Assembly: GCA_964640945.1 (NCBI GenBank)
Contig: CAZXIV010000001.1
Coordinates: 131,466 to 195,465, forward strand
Source: JAGOUB01 sp964640945
Lineage (GTDB): Bacteria > Patescibacteriota > Gracilibacteria > Peribacterales > Peribacteraceae
DNA length: 64,000 bases
Reading direction: 5' to 3'
The translations under genes were made by a program, and so were the position numbers. This document shows positions 34,694-42,358 of this stretch, one piece after another. Within the stretch, counting starts at the first letter, position 1. Each line of letters opens with the position of its first letter. The notes beneath the pieces are model-generated. The model ran no database searches. It was not told the DNA's origin and worked only from the letters and a program-made list of their open reading frames with translations.

Positions 34694-34785
34694 GGGGCTG
34701 TAGCTCAGTTGGCCACCGAGCGTTTACGCGAGGTGCCATCATAAAAAGCGCTTAGCGCAGATATCATCTTGTACACTGACATCAT
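34694..34785 (+). ncRNA. tRNA-Ala-like partial unit B
   Basis: Begins GGGGCTGTAGCTCAGTTGG, identical to tRNA-Ala up to base 18 and then diverging. Hairpin CACC-GA-GCG-TTTA-CGC-GA-GGTG (34714-34735), then ATCATAAAAAGCGCTTAGCGC-like sequence. Compared with unit A, the lower stem changes A-T to G-C on both sides and the GA/GA loop is kept. The real tRNA-Ala starts at 34786. Confidence 0.4.
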
Positions 34786-34861
34786 GGGGCTGTAGCTCAG
34801 TTGATAGAGCGCTACATTCGCATTGTAGAGGCCGAGGGTTTGACTCCCTTCAGCTCCACCA
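34786..34861 (+). tRNA. tRNA-Ala (CGC anticodon)
   Basis: Acceptor GGGGCTG/CAGCTCC with the alanine identity pair G3-U70, discriminator A, encoded CCA. Anticodon loop TTCGCAT gives CGC (GCG codon). Unusually the D-loop reads AGTTGATA (A at position 19) and the T-loop TTTGACT (U at 56), so the normal G19-C56 elbow pair is replaced by A19-U56. Its 3' end begins the cassette array. Confidence 0.9.
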
Positions 34862-34985
34862 TCAGGGAATTCAAAAGTTTAAATGTGTGTTTGGATAAAG
34901 AATATCGCACTTTAAGGCGATTATAGGTGAGTTCAAAATCGAGATTTCTGTTCTCAGAGAATTCTCATCGTTCAGTGCAGTGAAT

Positions 34986-35020
34986 GGCTATGTGTTGCGA
35001 TTTTCTTGGAGTTCAAAATG
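34986..35020 (+). repeat. Motif X, copy 1
   Basis: GGCTATGTGTTGCGATTTTC followed by TTGGAGTTCAAAATG. Copies: 35924-35958 (plus), 46249-46281 and 50057-50089 (minus). Confidence 0.6.
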
Positions 35021-35072
35021 CTCCCTTCTGACAAGCGAATTTGAAGAGAGACGTTGTAGAATTTCCAGTTTG

Positions 35073-35597
35073 TTATGCAACCTTCTCGATAGGAGAAATC
35101 ATTACGCCCTGTTCCTTCAATTTTTTCACAAAGGATCCAAAGCTCTCCATGTCCATTGAGCGTCGCCTCTCATCTAACTGTTCAATATCCTCAATCGGAA
35201 AAGGTTCAAACTGCCCCTCGGCATTTTGGCGAAATTCCGTACCGTATAATTGAGGCTTCCCGTTATTTGTCCTTATTCGGTCTTCGAAATGGGCAATCCA
35301 TGATTTCTCAACTTCACCGTTAGAACAGGCCTTCATCAGCTTTAAACAGTGATTATGGAATTCAGAATTAGGAGTGACATGCTGAACAATGTCCAACGCT
35401 AGTTTTGCTGCCTCTCTGCCGACCAAAGAAATAGTTGGCCACCCGATCTCGGCAACAATTTCTTGTAATTTATTCGTATTTTCTTCAATGACCGAGTCGT
35501 TAAATCCAGTTTCTTTATTTTTTCTCATTTCGTCATCTCTGCGCTTCATCTCGGCCAAATCCTTTTTAATTCGAGTTATTGCACTCTGTTCATCCAT
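35073..35597 (-). CDS. DUF6624-family protein
   Basis: 174 residues from the ATG at 35597, ahead of a charged helix (AITRIKKDLAEMKRRDDEMRK); the longer frame to 35669 reads through segment Y and is unlikely to be coding. The DUF6624 core is visible: IGWPTISLVGREAAKLALDI (about 65-85), HVTPNSEFHNHCLKLMK, and IAHFEDRIRTNNGKPQLYGT (about 110-130). Function unknown; the family is widespread and often single-domain. Cargo of cassette unit 1; AT-rich. Confidence 0.75.
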   Translation of the reverse strand: MDEQSAITRIKKDLAEMKRRDDEMRKNKETGFNDSVIEENTNKLQEIVAEIGWPTISLVGREAAKLALDIVQHVTPNSEFHNHCLKLMKACSNGEVEKSWIAHFEDRIRTNNGKPQLYGTEFRQNAEGQFEPFPIEDIEQLDERRRSMDMESFGSFVKKLKEQGVMISPIEKVA

Positions 35598-35689
35598 AGT
35601 GAATAGATGGTACCCTTCATCGGATTTATAGGAGAGAGAAAAAGTTCCCAATCGTTCCCGACAGCTCATTGACTGATTTCTGGTTACAG

Positions 35690-35819
35690 GATCAGAGGTT
35701 CTTTTTCCTCAACTTGGCTGTTCAGCAGCAATATGATGTTTTCGAGTGAGTAATGGAGTTCCGTGAACTTTTTGGCCAATTCAAGCATATCGAAGTTTCG
35801 TTCCCACCAGTTCCCTACA
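35690..35819 (-). repeat. Segment Y, copy 1
   Basis: Directly follows the boundary TGGTGGAGC on the minus strand. In the frame beginning GGA it reads GGAVGNWWERN...ELHYSLENIILLL and ends LIL-stop. It matches the copies at 36473-36683 and 46403-46602 in protein pattern and in a downstream GAGCTGTCGGGAACGATT-like DNA block (to about 35640). Confidence 0.5.
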
Positions 35820-35828
35820 GCTCCACCA
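35820..35828 (+). repeat. Unit boundary, copy of the tRNA-Ala 3' end
   Basis: GCTCCACCA. With flanks, CCCTACAGCTCCACCATCA compares with CCCTTCAGCTCCACCATCA at the tRNA, one mismatch in 19. Confidence 0.65.
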
Positions 35829-35923
35829 TCACGAACTTCGAACTAACGAATTGGCATTTTAAGTTCGAGTTCGAGATCGGGATTTCCCTCTTCGGTACTT
35901 TCTAGATCTTGAATGCAGAAAAT

Positions 35924-35958
35924 GGCTTCCAGTCGGTATTTTGTTGGAGTTCAAGAAC
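35924..35958 (+). repeat. Motif X, copy 2
   Basis: GGCTTCCAGTCGGTATTTTG followed by TTGGAGTTCAAGAAC; 130 bp from the boundary at 35828 to its end. Confidence 0.6.
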
Positions 35959-36066
35959 TTCGATAGCACTAGGCTAACTTCTGCTCGAGATCTGTACAAA
36001 AATAGAAATTAATCTATAATCCATAATGTTGTAAACTAAGTTCGCTGTTCTTTCGGAGGATCAACA

Positions 36067-36429
36067 ATGGTGGATCTAATGCTGGCTGGTCTCGACAGGG
36101 CAAACTGGCAGGTGCGCGTCACTGCCGAAATCAAGGATCTGCTCAAGAGGAACAAGTCTCTCAAAGATCAGGTCAACTGGGAAGCACTCTACGAGCAGGT
36201 GTCCGATCCCAGGCAGGTCGTGGTCGCGCTGCTGTTCGAGAAACGATCGGCAACCGGTCTCGCCGATGCGGCGACGATCCTCACCCATGCCGTGCTCGTG
36301 CCGCAGGACTGGCATACGGTCGTGACAGACTGGCGGGTGCGTCAGCGCAGCGGTCAGAAACTCATCATCGAGTTCTGGTCCGTCTGGAAAGACGATGCCA
36401 CGTCCATCCTTGATCGTCTGAAGGTATAG
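36067..36429 (+). CDS. Hypothetical protein in cassette unit 2
   Basis: 120 residues, soluble. GGAGG 8 nt before the ATG and TATAAT near 36017 support the start and expression. N-terminal LMLAGLDRANWQVRVTAEIKD and WEALYEQVSDPRQVVVALLF are helical; the C-terminal half is mixed (QKLIIEFWSVWKDD). No family recognised. It is GC-richer than its flanks and on the opposite strand from the DUF6624 gene, so it may have been captured from core DNA. Confidence 0.6.
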   Translation: MVDLMLAGLDRANWQVRVTAEIKDLLKRNKSLKDQVNWEALYEQVSDPRQVVVALLFEKRSATGLADAATILTHAVLVPQDWHTVVTDWRVRQRSGQKLIIEFWSVWKDDATSILDRLKV

Positions 36430-36472
36430 ACGACAGGAGTGCAACACCTGTCTACAGCCGCCACGGCGGCTG

Positions 36473-36683
36473 TAGACAATTTAAACACTCACGAAAGTTC
36501 GAGAATGGTTCAGACAGCTCGTTGACGAAATTTTCATCAAAGGGGAGGTGGCTCTTTTCATCTGACGGCCTGTTCAATATCGATATTATCCATTTCTGTG
36601 AATATTCGAGCTTTACGAACATTTCTGCCATAGTTTTCACATCTTGAGTCAGAAATCCCTGAAGTTCGAGATTGCTTCGGAAT
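36473..36683 (-). repeat. Segment Y, copy 2
   Basis: Minus strand from the boundary at 36684-36692. In frame it reads GGAFRSNLELQGFL...MFVKLEYSQKWIISILN and later FVNELSEPFSNF. KLEYS falls at residues 27-31 from GGA, exactly as KLDYS does in the copy at 46403. Confidence 0.5.
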
Positions 36684-36692
36684 GCTCCACCA
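36684..36692 (+). repeat. Distal unit boundary of the tRNA-Ala array
   Basis: GCTCCACCA preceded by T; the flank after it (ATATATAG) shows no motif X. Confidence 0.5.
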
Positions 36693-36808
36693 ATATATAG
36701 AATACAAATCAGGTTTTTGTTTATCTGAAGAGCAAAAGTCGGTTCGAAGAGGAATAGCTCCACCCTCACCCCCCGCCCCATAAAGAGCGGGGGAAACGCA
36801 CATAACAC

Positions 36809-38023
36809 TTACTTCTTCTTCAACGCATTCAGCGGCCGATTGTCGAATTGCAGACTCAGTTGGCGACCGTAGGCCTCTTCGCCGAGCGTATCGAGGACCA
36901 CCAGCGGCTCATTCCCCAAGAAGGTTCCGTCGACATAGCATCCTTCCGGGGCCGTACCGTTTTCGAAGTCCGATTGAGGCGAGGGTAGCAACGACCAAGG
37001 GTCCATCAGGCCGTACCGGGCCGGATTAAAAAAGCTCTCCTGAGGTTCAGCGATGGACTGTTGATCAAGATATTCCGTGCGCTCCAGCAAGCTACCGAGC
37101 GTCTTGTCGTCATTGACGTTGTAGTGCTCCTTCTTGAGCATGCGGTAATCCGTCGAGTCGAAGGTGAGGATGATAGCCATCGTCTCGGGATAGATCACGG
37201 CGTTTCCTTTCTCGTCGTAGGACGTCGTCGCGATCGGCATGCGGAACGTGCGGATCGTCTGGCCACTAGCGGTCGAGAGACCGAGATCTTGTAACTCGCC
37301 CCTTTTCTGTAGTTCGGTGAGGGCCTTGAGACGCAAGACGGGGTCGCGTTCATAGAGCTGGAAATAGATATCTGCTCCCTCTTCGCTGCCACCGGGCATG
37401 CCGGCGCTCAGGGCTTTCTTTTCCTCGTCCGTCCAGTCATCCACGTAGTTCTCCGCGAAGAGTCCAAACACGCAGATAGGCAAACCGACGCGGTCTTCCG
37501 GCTCCAGGCGCATCCAGATTCTGTCCCAGGAGAGCATCTCGGGATCGGTGTAATGCGTCAGGCGGTCGTGGATGACCGTGCCGTCATCGAGCGAGCGGCG
37601 GTCGCGGAACCATGAGGACTTGTCGTCGTTCACCAGGTACCAATCCTCCATGATCATGGCTGTATTAGAGGGGTAACTATCCATTTTGCCTAAAGAGCCG
37701 AAACTGGGATCGGTCACGTTGAGTTGGCGCTGCTTGGAGTATTCGATGCGACCGTGCGTCTTTAATTCCAGGGCCGCCGCGTAAGCGCGCTGCAAGAATT
37801 GCTCCGAAGAGAGCGCCGGTCCAAAGGTGGAGCCGACGAATACAGCTAAGACGAGCGCGGCCACGGCGGGCAGGCTAAGGAGCCAGCGCCAACGGCGGGC
37901 AAAAGGGGCTGGGGCCGCGGTCACCTCGGCGTGCTCGGCCAGGAGCTGTTGCCGCAGACTTGCTTTGAAGGCAGGCGCGGCACGTGGTCGTTCGAGATCG
38001 GTGTCGGGATCAAAGGGAGTCAT
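36809..38023 (-). CDS. Membrane-anchored probable anti-sigma factor
   Basis: 404 residues from the ATG at 38023, which overlaps the end of the sigma-factor gene by 14 bp; the longer frame to 38101 would run deep into that gene. A short cytoplasmic N-terminus (PFDPDTDLERPRAAPAF) is followed by one span (about 50-70, LLSLPAVAALVLAVFVGSTF) and a long extracytoplasmic domain of about 330 residues with no recognised fold. Gene order and topology are those of an ECF sigma/anti-sigma pair: the inner part would hold the sigma factor and the outer part would sense a signal. Confidence 0.65.
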   Translation of the reverse strand: MTPFDPDTDLERPRAAPAFKASLRQQLLAEHAEVTAAPAPFARRWRWLLSLPAVAALVLAVFVGSTFGPALSSEQFLQRAYAAALELKTHGRIEYSKQRQLNVTDPSFGSLGKMDSYPSNTAMIMEDWYLVNDDKSSWFRDRRSLDDGTVIHDRLTHYTDPEMLSWDRIWMRLEPEDRVGLPICVFGLFAENYVDDWTDEEKKALSAGMPGGSEEGADIYFQLYERDPVLRLKALTELQKRGELQDLGLSTASGQTIRTFRMPIATTSYDEKGNAVIYPETMAIILTFDSTDYRMLKKEHYNVNDDKTLGSLLERTEYLDQQSIAEPQESFFNPARYGLMDPWSLLPSPQSDFENGTAPEGCYVDGTFLGNEPLVVLDTLGEEAYGRQLSLQFDNRPLNALKKK

Positions 38024-38579
38024 GGGCGGAGGGGGAAAGGGAACGGTTTCGAAGAGTTTGTAGGCCGCGGCTGACGTGCGCGGCGACGGTTTTCTCGCCA
38101 ATGCGTTCCAGCTCGGCGATCTCCGTGTTTTTCAGGCCGCCGTAGAAGCGGAGCCGGAGACAATGCGCTTGCTGGCGGGGCAATTGCTCGAGCCAGGCGG
38201 CGATTTCCAAAAAGTTCTGTCGTCGGGTGAGAGTGTCGGCGGGATGCTCGTCGTCACTCGTGAGAGACGTGACTTCCTCAAGATCGAGCGAGTGCAGCGG
38301 ACGGTTGCGGCGAAAGGCGTCGGTGACGCAGTTGCGGGCGATGGCAAACAGCCAGGCAATCACGCTCTCGGGCCGCTTGGGGCGGAAGGAAGAGAGCGAA
38401 CGCAGCGCCTTAAGCCAGATCTCGCTCGTCACGTCCTCGGCCTCTTCGCGATGGCGGAGACGGCTGGCGGCATAGGCGTAGATTTGGTCGAAATAACGGT
38501 CATAAAGCTGCCCGAAGGCGGCTGCATCGGTGGCAGCCCGCCGGACGAGCTCGAGATCCGAAGGATCAGGAGGATTCAT
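38010..38579 (-). CDS. ECF-type RNA polymerase sigma-70 factor
   Basis: 189 residues from the ATG at 38579 (MNPPDPSDLELVRRAATD). Region 2: FGQLYDRYFDQIYAYAASRL and EAEDVTSEIWLKAL...VIAWLFAIARN; region 4: LPRQQAHCLRLRFYGGLKNTEIAELERIGEKTVAAHVSRGLQTLR, a helix-turn-helix for -35 recognition. It overlaps the downstream anti-sigma gene by 14 bp (coupled translation). Confidence 0.9.
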   Translation of the reverse strand: MNPPDPSDLELVRRAATDAAAFGQLYDRYFDQIYAYAASRLRHREEAEDVTSEIWLKALRSLSSFRPKRPESVIAWLFAIARNCVTDAFRRNRPLHSLDLEEVTSLTSDDEHPADTLTRRQNFLEIAAWLEQLPRQQAHCLRLRFYGGLKNTEIAELERIGEKTVAAHVSRGLQTLRNRSLSPSAHDSL

Positions 38580-38658
38580 GAGAGAGGTAGAAGGAAAAGA
38601 GGCGTATCGATCGATATGCCAGTAGAACGCGCGAGCCGCCAAAGTACTGCGTGAAATA

Positions 38659-39825
38659 TTAGAGACTACGGATGATCGCCTCTTCGAGTTTCTGGTTCTT
38701 CATACCGAGGAAATGCTTCACCGCGGCCAGAGGATGCGTCAGAGTGAGGAATACCTTCAAGTCGGCCGCCAGGCGCAGGGCGAAGCCGACGAGACCGAAA
38801 AATGTCAGGGGCCCAAAGACGACGGCTGCCCAGCGCTCGCCGATCGGCACGGCAAACTTCGGTTTGGACGGGGCGTAGGTGCGCGGCCGGCCGGCAAGGA
38901 TGGCACTGAGAAAGTCGGCGTCGTACACGGCTGTCTGGGCCATGCCAGAGAACGGGGTCTTGGCCGCATCGCCGATGATGTAGACGTCCTTCAAACCCTG
39001 AGCGCGGAGATCGTTATCGACCAGTGCCTTACCCTTAGGATCGAGCGGCAGCCCCGACACCTTTTCCAGTAAAGAGTGGGCTTTCACGCCGGCGGTCCAG
39101 ACGATCGTCCCCGCTTCAATGTCGCCGTCGGCGAGTGTGAGTTTGCCGCGCAGGCAGCCTGTCACTTTCTTTTGCGTAAGCACCTGCACGCCCATGGCTG
39201 TCAGCCGGTCGGCGACCTGCTTCGAGACCTTCTCCGGCATCGACGGCAGGATCCGATCAGCCGCTTCTAAGAGCAGGATGTGTGGCGGCCGCCGGCGCAG
39301 GTCCTCCAGGTGGACTACCAGCTCGGACGCCGTCTCCACGCCGGTCGGGCCGCCACCGATGATAACGACGCGTTCGGCGGTTTCTTGCTCGTGCCGCGAT
39401 TTGCCGGCCACGCTCAGAAGCAGTTCATCGAAGTGACGGCGGAGATGCACGGCCTCGCGCACGCCGGTCATCGTGAGAGCGTGCTCTTTCATACCCGGAA
39501 TACCGAAGAACGCCGGCTCGGCGCCGGGCGCAAGGATAAGGATGTCGTAGGGATAGGTGCCGATTCGTCCGCTCGCCGTCTTTTTTGTCGTATCGACCGA
39601 TTCGATTGTGTCGATCATCACCGTCACGGACGGCGGAAGCATCTCGTCAAAGTGTATGCAGACGCGCGAGAAAGCATCGGCGCGGACAATGCGGTAGAGC
39701 GAGCCGTAATACTCCAGCCAAGGACGAGGATTGACGATTGTGACCGCCAGGCCGCTCTGGCGGGCAAGTTTTTGAGCCAAACGAATGCCACCGAATCCAC
39801 CGCCGATGATAAGGATTTTTTGCAT
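38659..39825 (-). CDS. NDH-2-like NAD(P)H dehydrogenase (FAD-dependent)
   Basis: 388 residues. FAD-binding IIGGGFGGIRLA at the N-terminus, a second dinucleotide fold VVIIGGGPTGVETASEL (about 150), and DVYIIGDAAKTPF (about 285) for the flavin end. A hydrophobic C-terminal stretch (WAAVVFGPLTFFGLVGFALRLA) may bind the membrane, as in type II NADH dehydrogenases. It would pass electrons from NADH to quinone or another acceptor; no other respiratory genes are near. Sulfide:quinone reductase is less likely because the key cysteines are missing. Confidence 0.82.
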   Translation of the reverse strand: MQKILIIGGGFGGIRLAQKLARQSGLAVTIVNPRPWLEYYGSLYRIVRADAFSRVCIHFDEMLPPSVTVMIDTIESVDTTKKTASGRIGTYPYDILILAPGAEPAFFGIPGMKEHALTMTGVREAVHLRRHFDELLLSVAGKSRHEQETAERVVIIGGGPTGVETASELVVHLEDLRRRPPHILLLEAADRILPSMPEKVSKQVADRLTAMGVQVLTQKKVTGCLRGKLTLADGDIEAGTIVWTAGVKAHSLLEKVSGLPLDPKGKALVDNDLRAQGLKDVYIIGDAAKTPFSGMAQTAVYDADFLSAILAGRPRTYAPSKPKFAVPIGERWAAVVFGPLTFFGLVGFALRLAADLKVFLTLTHPLAAVKHFLGMKNQKLEEAIIRSL

Positions 39826-39943
39826 ACGCCGTCATAAGACTACGCAGCGTGCGTCTTAGGGGCAATGAAGCCGCCTGCTTTCACTTCACCCTTCCCCTTA
39901 CCCGTCAATTTGGACTGGCCCGTCCTTGACGCCGATCATATAT

Positions 39944-39972
39944 TTGCATATTTTCATAATTTGTATTATAAT
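39944..39972 (+). promoter_or_regulatory. Promoter of the VanW gene
   Basis: TTGCAT (39944-39949), 17-bp spacer, TATAAT (39967-39972), 9 nt before the ATG; the leader would be only 2-3 nt. Confidence 0.75.
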
Positions 39973-39981
39973 ATATTCGAA

Positions 39982-41370
39982 ATGACGATCAAAAACACAC
40001 ACAAGACCAGGCTGTTTAGCGCCGCTTTCCTGGTTCTCAGCGGCACCATTTTTACGGTCACACTCACGAGCGCCACCCGCGCCCGCGTGATTGATGCGCC
40101 GCTCCACGCCGCCGCCCCGGTGCTGCCGTATGCACCGGCGCCCGGGCCGTCAGTCGTCAGTGAGCCTTCCGCTGTCACCGTCGAATCGTTCCAGCGTCGC
40201 ATTGACCGCGCCTTTGGCTCCAAGTTGGAATTTCACGCCGCTGCCTCAGCCTTAAAAAGTCGTGAAGAGCTTATGAGAGCCAAAACTACCGTTCTCTTCG
40301 ACATTGAAACAGAGGTTGCGACTGGCGCCGACCTCGCGCCGATGGTCTTCGCCGTCAGTGACCATCAGCATTGGATCGCGATCGAAGCCGGAGCCGACGA
40401 TATCACCTACTCACTCAACCGCGACGCGATCAAGACGGATGTCCGGGCCACGCTCGAGGCCTCACTCCCCTCCCCTGCCTGGGCCACCGTCACCGCCGAG
40501 ACGACCGACCAGTACGGCAATACGCGTCTCGCGACCAGCGGCTCCGTGCGGGCGGGGTACATTATTGACAAAGATGAACTTACTGCAGACATTACTGATT
40601 CAATCATGATCGGCCGCACGGCGTTGGCGGCGGCCGCTATTTACGACCAAGGCGGCGTGTATCGCCCTCTGCCCGATGGTCAACTCACCAAGATGACGCT
40701 GTTGGCCCAAGGCCGCTCCAACTACGCTGGTTCACCCACCGGTCGCATCTTCAACGCCGAAAAAGCGCTCGACGACCAGCTCAATGGTTCGCTCGTGGGC
40801 ACCGGCGTCACCTTCAGCTTCAATAAGACGCTCAAAGGCGCCAGCGGCTGGCGCGAGGCCCTTGGCATCTTCGAAGGCGGGGCACTACGCATGGTGAGCG
40901 GCGGCGGCATCTGCCAGGCAGCCACCACGCTCTACCGATCGCTCGTGAAAGCCGGATTGCCGGTCGTGGCTCGTGCTCCTCATAGTCTCTACGTGACGTA
41001 CTACAAGGCCTACGGCGTCGGTATCGACGCCACTATTTTCCCAGGTGCTCAGGATCTCACCTTCGTGAACGACACCGGCCACCCTATCCTCATCCTCGCT
41101 CGTCACGAGGGTACCGACGCCTTCGTCGAGCTGTATGGCACGCCAGACGGCCGCCAGGTCGAGCTGGAGGGTCCTTATTTCTCCACCACGGCCCCCGTTG
41201 ATTTCCTGGTCAGCGGCCGCCCGCTCAAGGCTAACGAGATCGGCTGGTCCCAGACCATCACCTGGCCCGATGGCCGCGTCCAAGACGGCCAAATCATCTC
41301 CCGTCATCGCAGCGTCCCGAGCTCACTCCAGAAGGAAGACCTGACGCTCGGCAACGCTGCCTCCATCTGA
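39982..41370 (+). CDS. VanW family protein
   Basis: 462 residues from the ATG at 39982, which opens a signal anchor (RLFSAAFLVLSGTIFTVTL). A peptidoglycan-binding-4-like middle part precedes the VanW domain (about 260-390): TGRIFNAEKALDDQ, VTFSFNKTL, GGGICQAATTLYRSLVKAGLPVV..PHSLYV and IDATIFPGAQDLTFVND. VanW proteins are cell-wall associated; the biochemical role is not settled. Strong promoter, bidirectional terminator. Confidence 0.88.
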   Translation: MTIKNTHKTRLFSAAFLVLSGTIFTVTLTSATRARVIDAPLHAAAPVLPYAPAPGPSVVSEPSAVTVESFQRRIDRAFGSKLEFHAAASALKSREELMRAKTTVLFDIETEVATGADLAPMVFAVSDHQHWIAIEAGADDITYSLNRDAIKTDVRATLEASLPSPAWATVTAETTDQYGNTRLATSGSVRAGYIIDKDELTADITDSIMIGRTALAAAAIYDQGGVYRPLPDGQLTKMTLLAQGRSNYAGSPTGRIFNAEKALDDQLNGSLVGTGVTFSFNKTLKGASGWREALGIFEGGALRMVSGGGICQAATTLYRSLVKAGLPVVARAPHSLYVTYYKAYGVGIDATIFPGAQDLTFVNDTGHPILILARHEGTDAFVELYGTPDGRQVELEGPYFSTTAPVDFLVSGRPLKANEIGWSQTITWPDGRVQDGQIISRHRSVPSSLQKEDLTLGNAASI

Positions 41371-41379
41371 TGAGCCCAT

Positions 41380-41414
41380 AAAAACGGCGCCCCGCGAGGA
41401 GCGCCGTTTTTTTA
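41380..41414. terminator. Bidirectional terminator between the VanW and DsbA genes
   Basis: AAAAACGGCGC...GCGCCGTTTTTTT, usable on both strands. Confidence 0.85.
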
Positions 41415-41429
41415 TTGTGAGAACGATTC

Positions 41430-42149
41430 TTATTTGAGCATCTCATCGATCGCAGCCGAGAAGGCACTGATCGGCTGAGCGCCCTTGATCTGCTTGGCCT
41501 GGTTGTTCGGGCCGAGGATCCAGAAGCTCGGCGTACCGCTAACACCAGCGGCGGAGCCGTCTTTCATATCGGAGGCAATCTCGTCGGAGTGCGTGTTAGC
41601 GTCGTAGCACTTCTGCCAGGTGGCCACATTCAGGCCACTCACGGTCTTGGCCCACTCAGGAATGGAAGCGGCGTTGATCGTGCCACCCTCTTCCTGCTTA
41701 GCAAAGACAGCCGTGTACATCGCGACCGCGAGCTCGTTGCTCTGGTCCTGGGCGCACTCGGTAGCCATAGCCATGGGCTTAGCCAACGGGTGGAACGAGA
41801 GAGGGAAGTCGCGGTGGACGATCTTCACCTTGCCCGTGTCGACGTAGTTTTTCTTTAGCTCAGGCAGCGTCTGCTTTACGAAGCGGCGGCAGAACGGGCA
41901 CTGATAATCGGAGAATTCGATGATGGTGATCGGCGCATCGGCCTTACCGGAAAAGAAGTCATCGTCGGCTGTGGCCGGCTTGGCGTTGCTCGGGGCGGCC
42001 GGAGCCTGTGTGGGCGGCGTGGTGCCGCTAGCGGCGCCCGTGCCCGTGTTGAGGCTGGTAGCGACACCAAAGCCGAGACCGAAGGTTAGGAGGCAGAGCG
42101 TCGCGATAAACCACGGGTTGGCCGTGGAGGCGGAGGGATGGGAATTCAT
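41430..42149 (-). CDS. DsbA/BdbD-like thioredoxin-fold protein
   Basis: 239 residues from the ATG at 42149; the frame upstream lacks features. N-terminal anchor (PWFIATLCLLTFGLGFGVA), Ala/Pro/Thr linker, then a thioredoxin fold with active site FSDYQCPFCRRF (about 90) and cis-proline loop VSGTPSFWI. It probably makes or isomerises disulfide bonds outside the cytoplasm. No DsbB/VKOR gene is adjacent. Confidence 0.9.
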   Translation of the reverse strand: MNSHPSASTANPWFIATLCLLTFGLGFGVATSLNTGTGAASGTTPPTQAPAAPSNAKPATADDDFFSGKADAPITIIEFSDYQCPFCRRFVKQTLPELKKNYVDTGKVKIVHRDFPLSFHPLAKPMAMATECAQDQSNELAVAMYTAVFAKQEEGGTINAASIPEWAKTVSGLNVATWQKCYDANTHSDEIASDMKDGSAAGVSGTPSFWILGPNNQAKQIKGAQPISAFSAAIDEMLK

Positions 42150-42299
42150 AGAAGAAAAGAAGGAATGGGTGGATGAAAGTAACTGGTTGCCAATCCTACG
42201 CAAAGACAGCCTAAAAACCACGAGACTCGTCTTTGCAGTGAGAATCTCCAATGGTGTGGAGCATTAAGGTGTTCTTAATCTACAAATGCCCAGGAGAAA

Positions 42300-42337
42300 G
42301 AAAAAAGGGCGGGTGACGATAGAATCGTCACCCGCCC
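42300..42337 (-). terminator. Terminator of the gene at 42359-43336
   Basis: GGGCGGGTGACGAT-AGA-ATCGTCACCCGCCC with a T-run on the minus strand. Confidence 0.88.
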
Positions 42338-42358
42338 GAAGCAGGATCGTTGTTGTTC

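Larger units (their letters stand above)
34862..36692 (+). mobile_element. Two-unit cassette array at the tRNA-Ala 3' end
   Basis: The tRNA-Ala end GCTCCACCA (34853-34861) recurs at 35820-35828, with flanking matches (CCCT, CAGCTCCACCATCA), and at 36684-36692. Unit 1 holds a DUF6624 gene (35073-35597); unit 2 holds the gene 36067-36429. Each unit has motif X 130-160 bp after its left boundary and segment Y before its right boundary. The sequence past 36692 contains a further AGCTCCACC near 36755 that may mark a remnant. No recombinase is present here. Confidence 0.5.

Noticed and set aside
34597..34785. Split or intron-containing tRNA-Ala genes
   Set aside because: After the D-loop region no anticodon arm or T-arm in the right order can be recovered in either unit, so they are not counted as tRNA genes.
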